Part shown: positions 5,449 through 5,602 of the stretch, piece after piece
Position numbering within the stretch: the stretch's first letter is position 1
How the letters are laid out: each line of letters begins with the position of its first letter
From: Paracoccaceae bacterium
GTDB taxonomy: Bacteria > Pseudomonadota > Alphaproteobacteria > Rhodobacterales > Rhodobacteraceae
Reading direction: 5' to 3'
Assembly: GCA_007123625.1 (NCBI GenBank)
Contig: SKKS01000214.1
Span: forward strand, 1 to 5,602
Length of the DNA stretch: 5,602 nt
The notes under the pieces: model-generated
The model's input: the letters and a program-made list of their open reading frames with translations, nothing else
What the model was told of the DNA's origin: nothing
Database searches by the model: none
Position numbers and translations under genes: made by a program

Positions 5449-5602
5449 TGCTCGGGTGTGTCGTTTTGGGGGCTGGGATGGGTTCTCTGGTCGTGCGGCT
5501 GAAGCACTGAGACTCGAAGGCATTTTGGCAATGGTGGTCCGAGCATACGCGCTTGATGTTGCGTTGGGATGTTCAGCGCGAAAAAACTTAGCGCTCGGAA
5601 AA
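5449..5602. other. Right-end stretch without a supported gene
   Basis: No recognisable gene lies here. The plus strand carries an open frame from an ATG at 5531 to the window edge (24 codons) that resembles nothing I know. The minus strand has a 33-codon frame from about 5544, also unrecognised. AGCGC (5575-5579) and GCGCT (5591-5595) flank an A-rich loop as a weak inverted repeat. Composition is less GC-rich than in the genes. It may be decayed sequence or the upstream region of a gene beyond the window. Confidence 0.4.

Noticed and set aside
5531..5602. A plus-strand frame beginning MVVRAYALDV, open to the window edge
   Set aside because: GAAGG lies 10 bases upstream, but 24 codons with no recognisable family do not support a gene call.

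Overview
The window reads as chromosomal DNA of an alphaproteobacterium, most likely in the Rhodobacteraceae (Paracoccus/Rhodobacter/Roseobacter group). This rests on high GC, a 754-residue class II ribonucleotide reductase of the form common there, a DUF1489 gene (a family I know only from Alphaproteobacteria), and a GAAC-N7-GAAC motif matching the alphaproteobacterial LexA box. The assignment comes from recognition, not from a database search.

Layout. Bases 1-95 (minus) are the first codons of an IS1634-like transposase that continues past the left edge. An AT-richer stretch of about 200 bases follows, probably holding the end of that IS. Bases 300-2564 (minus) are nrdJ, a complete B12-dependent ribonucleotide reductase with all expected redox and radical cysteines. 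Upstream of it lie a good promoter and a tandem 14-bp repeat over the -35 box. Bases 2654-3430 (minus) encode a GYF_2-DUF805 membrane protein that probably starts at GTG. A divergent intergenic region then leads to a plus-strand pair: an MFS transporter (3609-4850) and a DUF1489 protein (4847-5275) overlapping it by ATGA.

At the right end, on the minus strand, lies the start of an MT-A70 family DNA adenine methyltransferase gene. It keeps a perfect Shine-Dalgarno, its ATG and its DPPW catalytic motif, but loses family resemblance after about 34 codons, where it runs into the 3' end of the DUF1489 gene. Just upstream is a GAAC-N7-GAAC motif beside a -35-like hexamer, suggesting the parent gene was under SOS (LexA) control. 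Bases 5440-5602 hold no gene I can support.

How the genes work together: nrdJ supplies deoxynucleotides with or without oxygen if adenosylcobalamin is available. The MFS and DUF1489 genes are probably co-transcribed, but no shared pathway is evident. I see no complete new multi-gene system. The best leads are the methyltransferase remnant with its SOS-like control region, and the repeats in the promoters and IS end.
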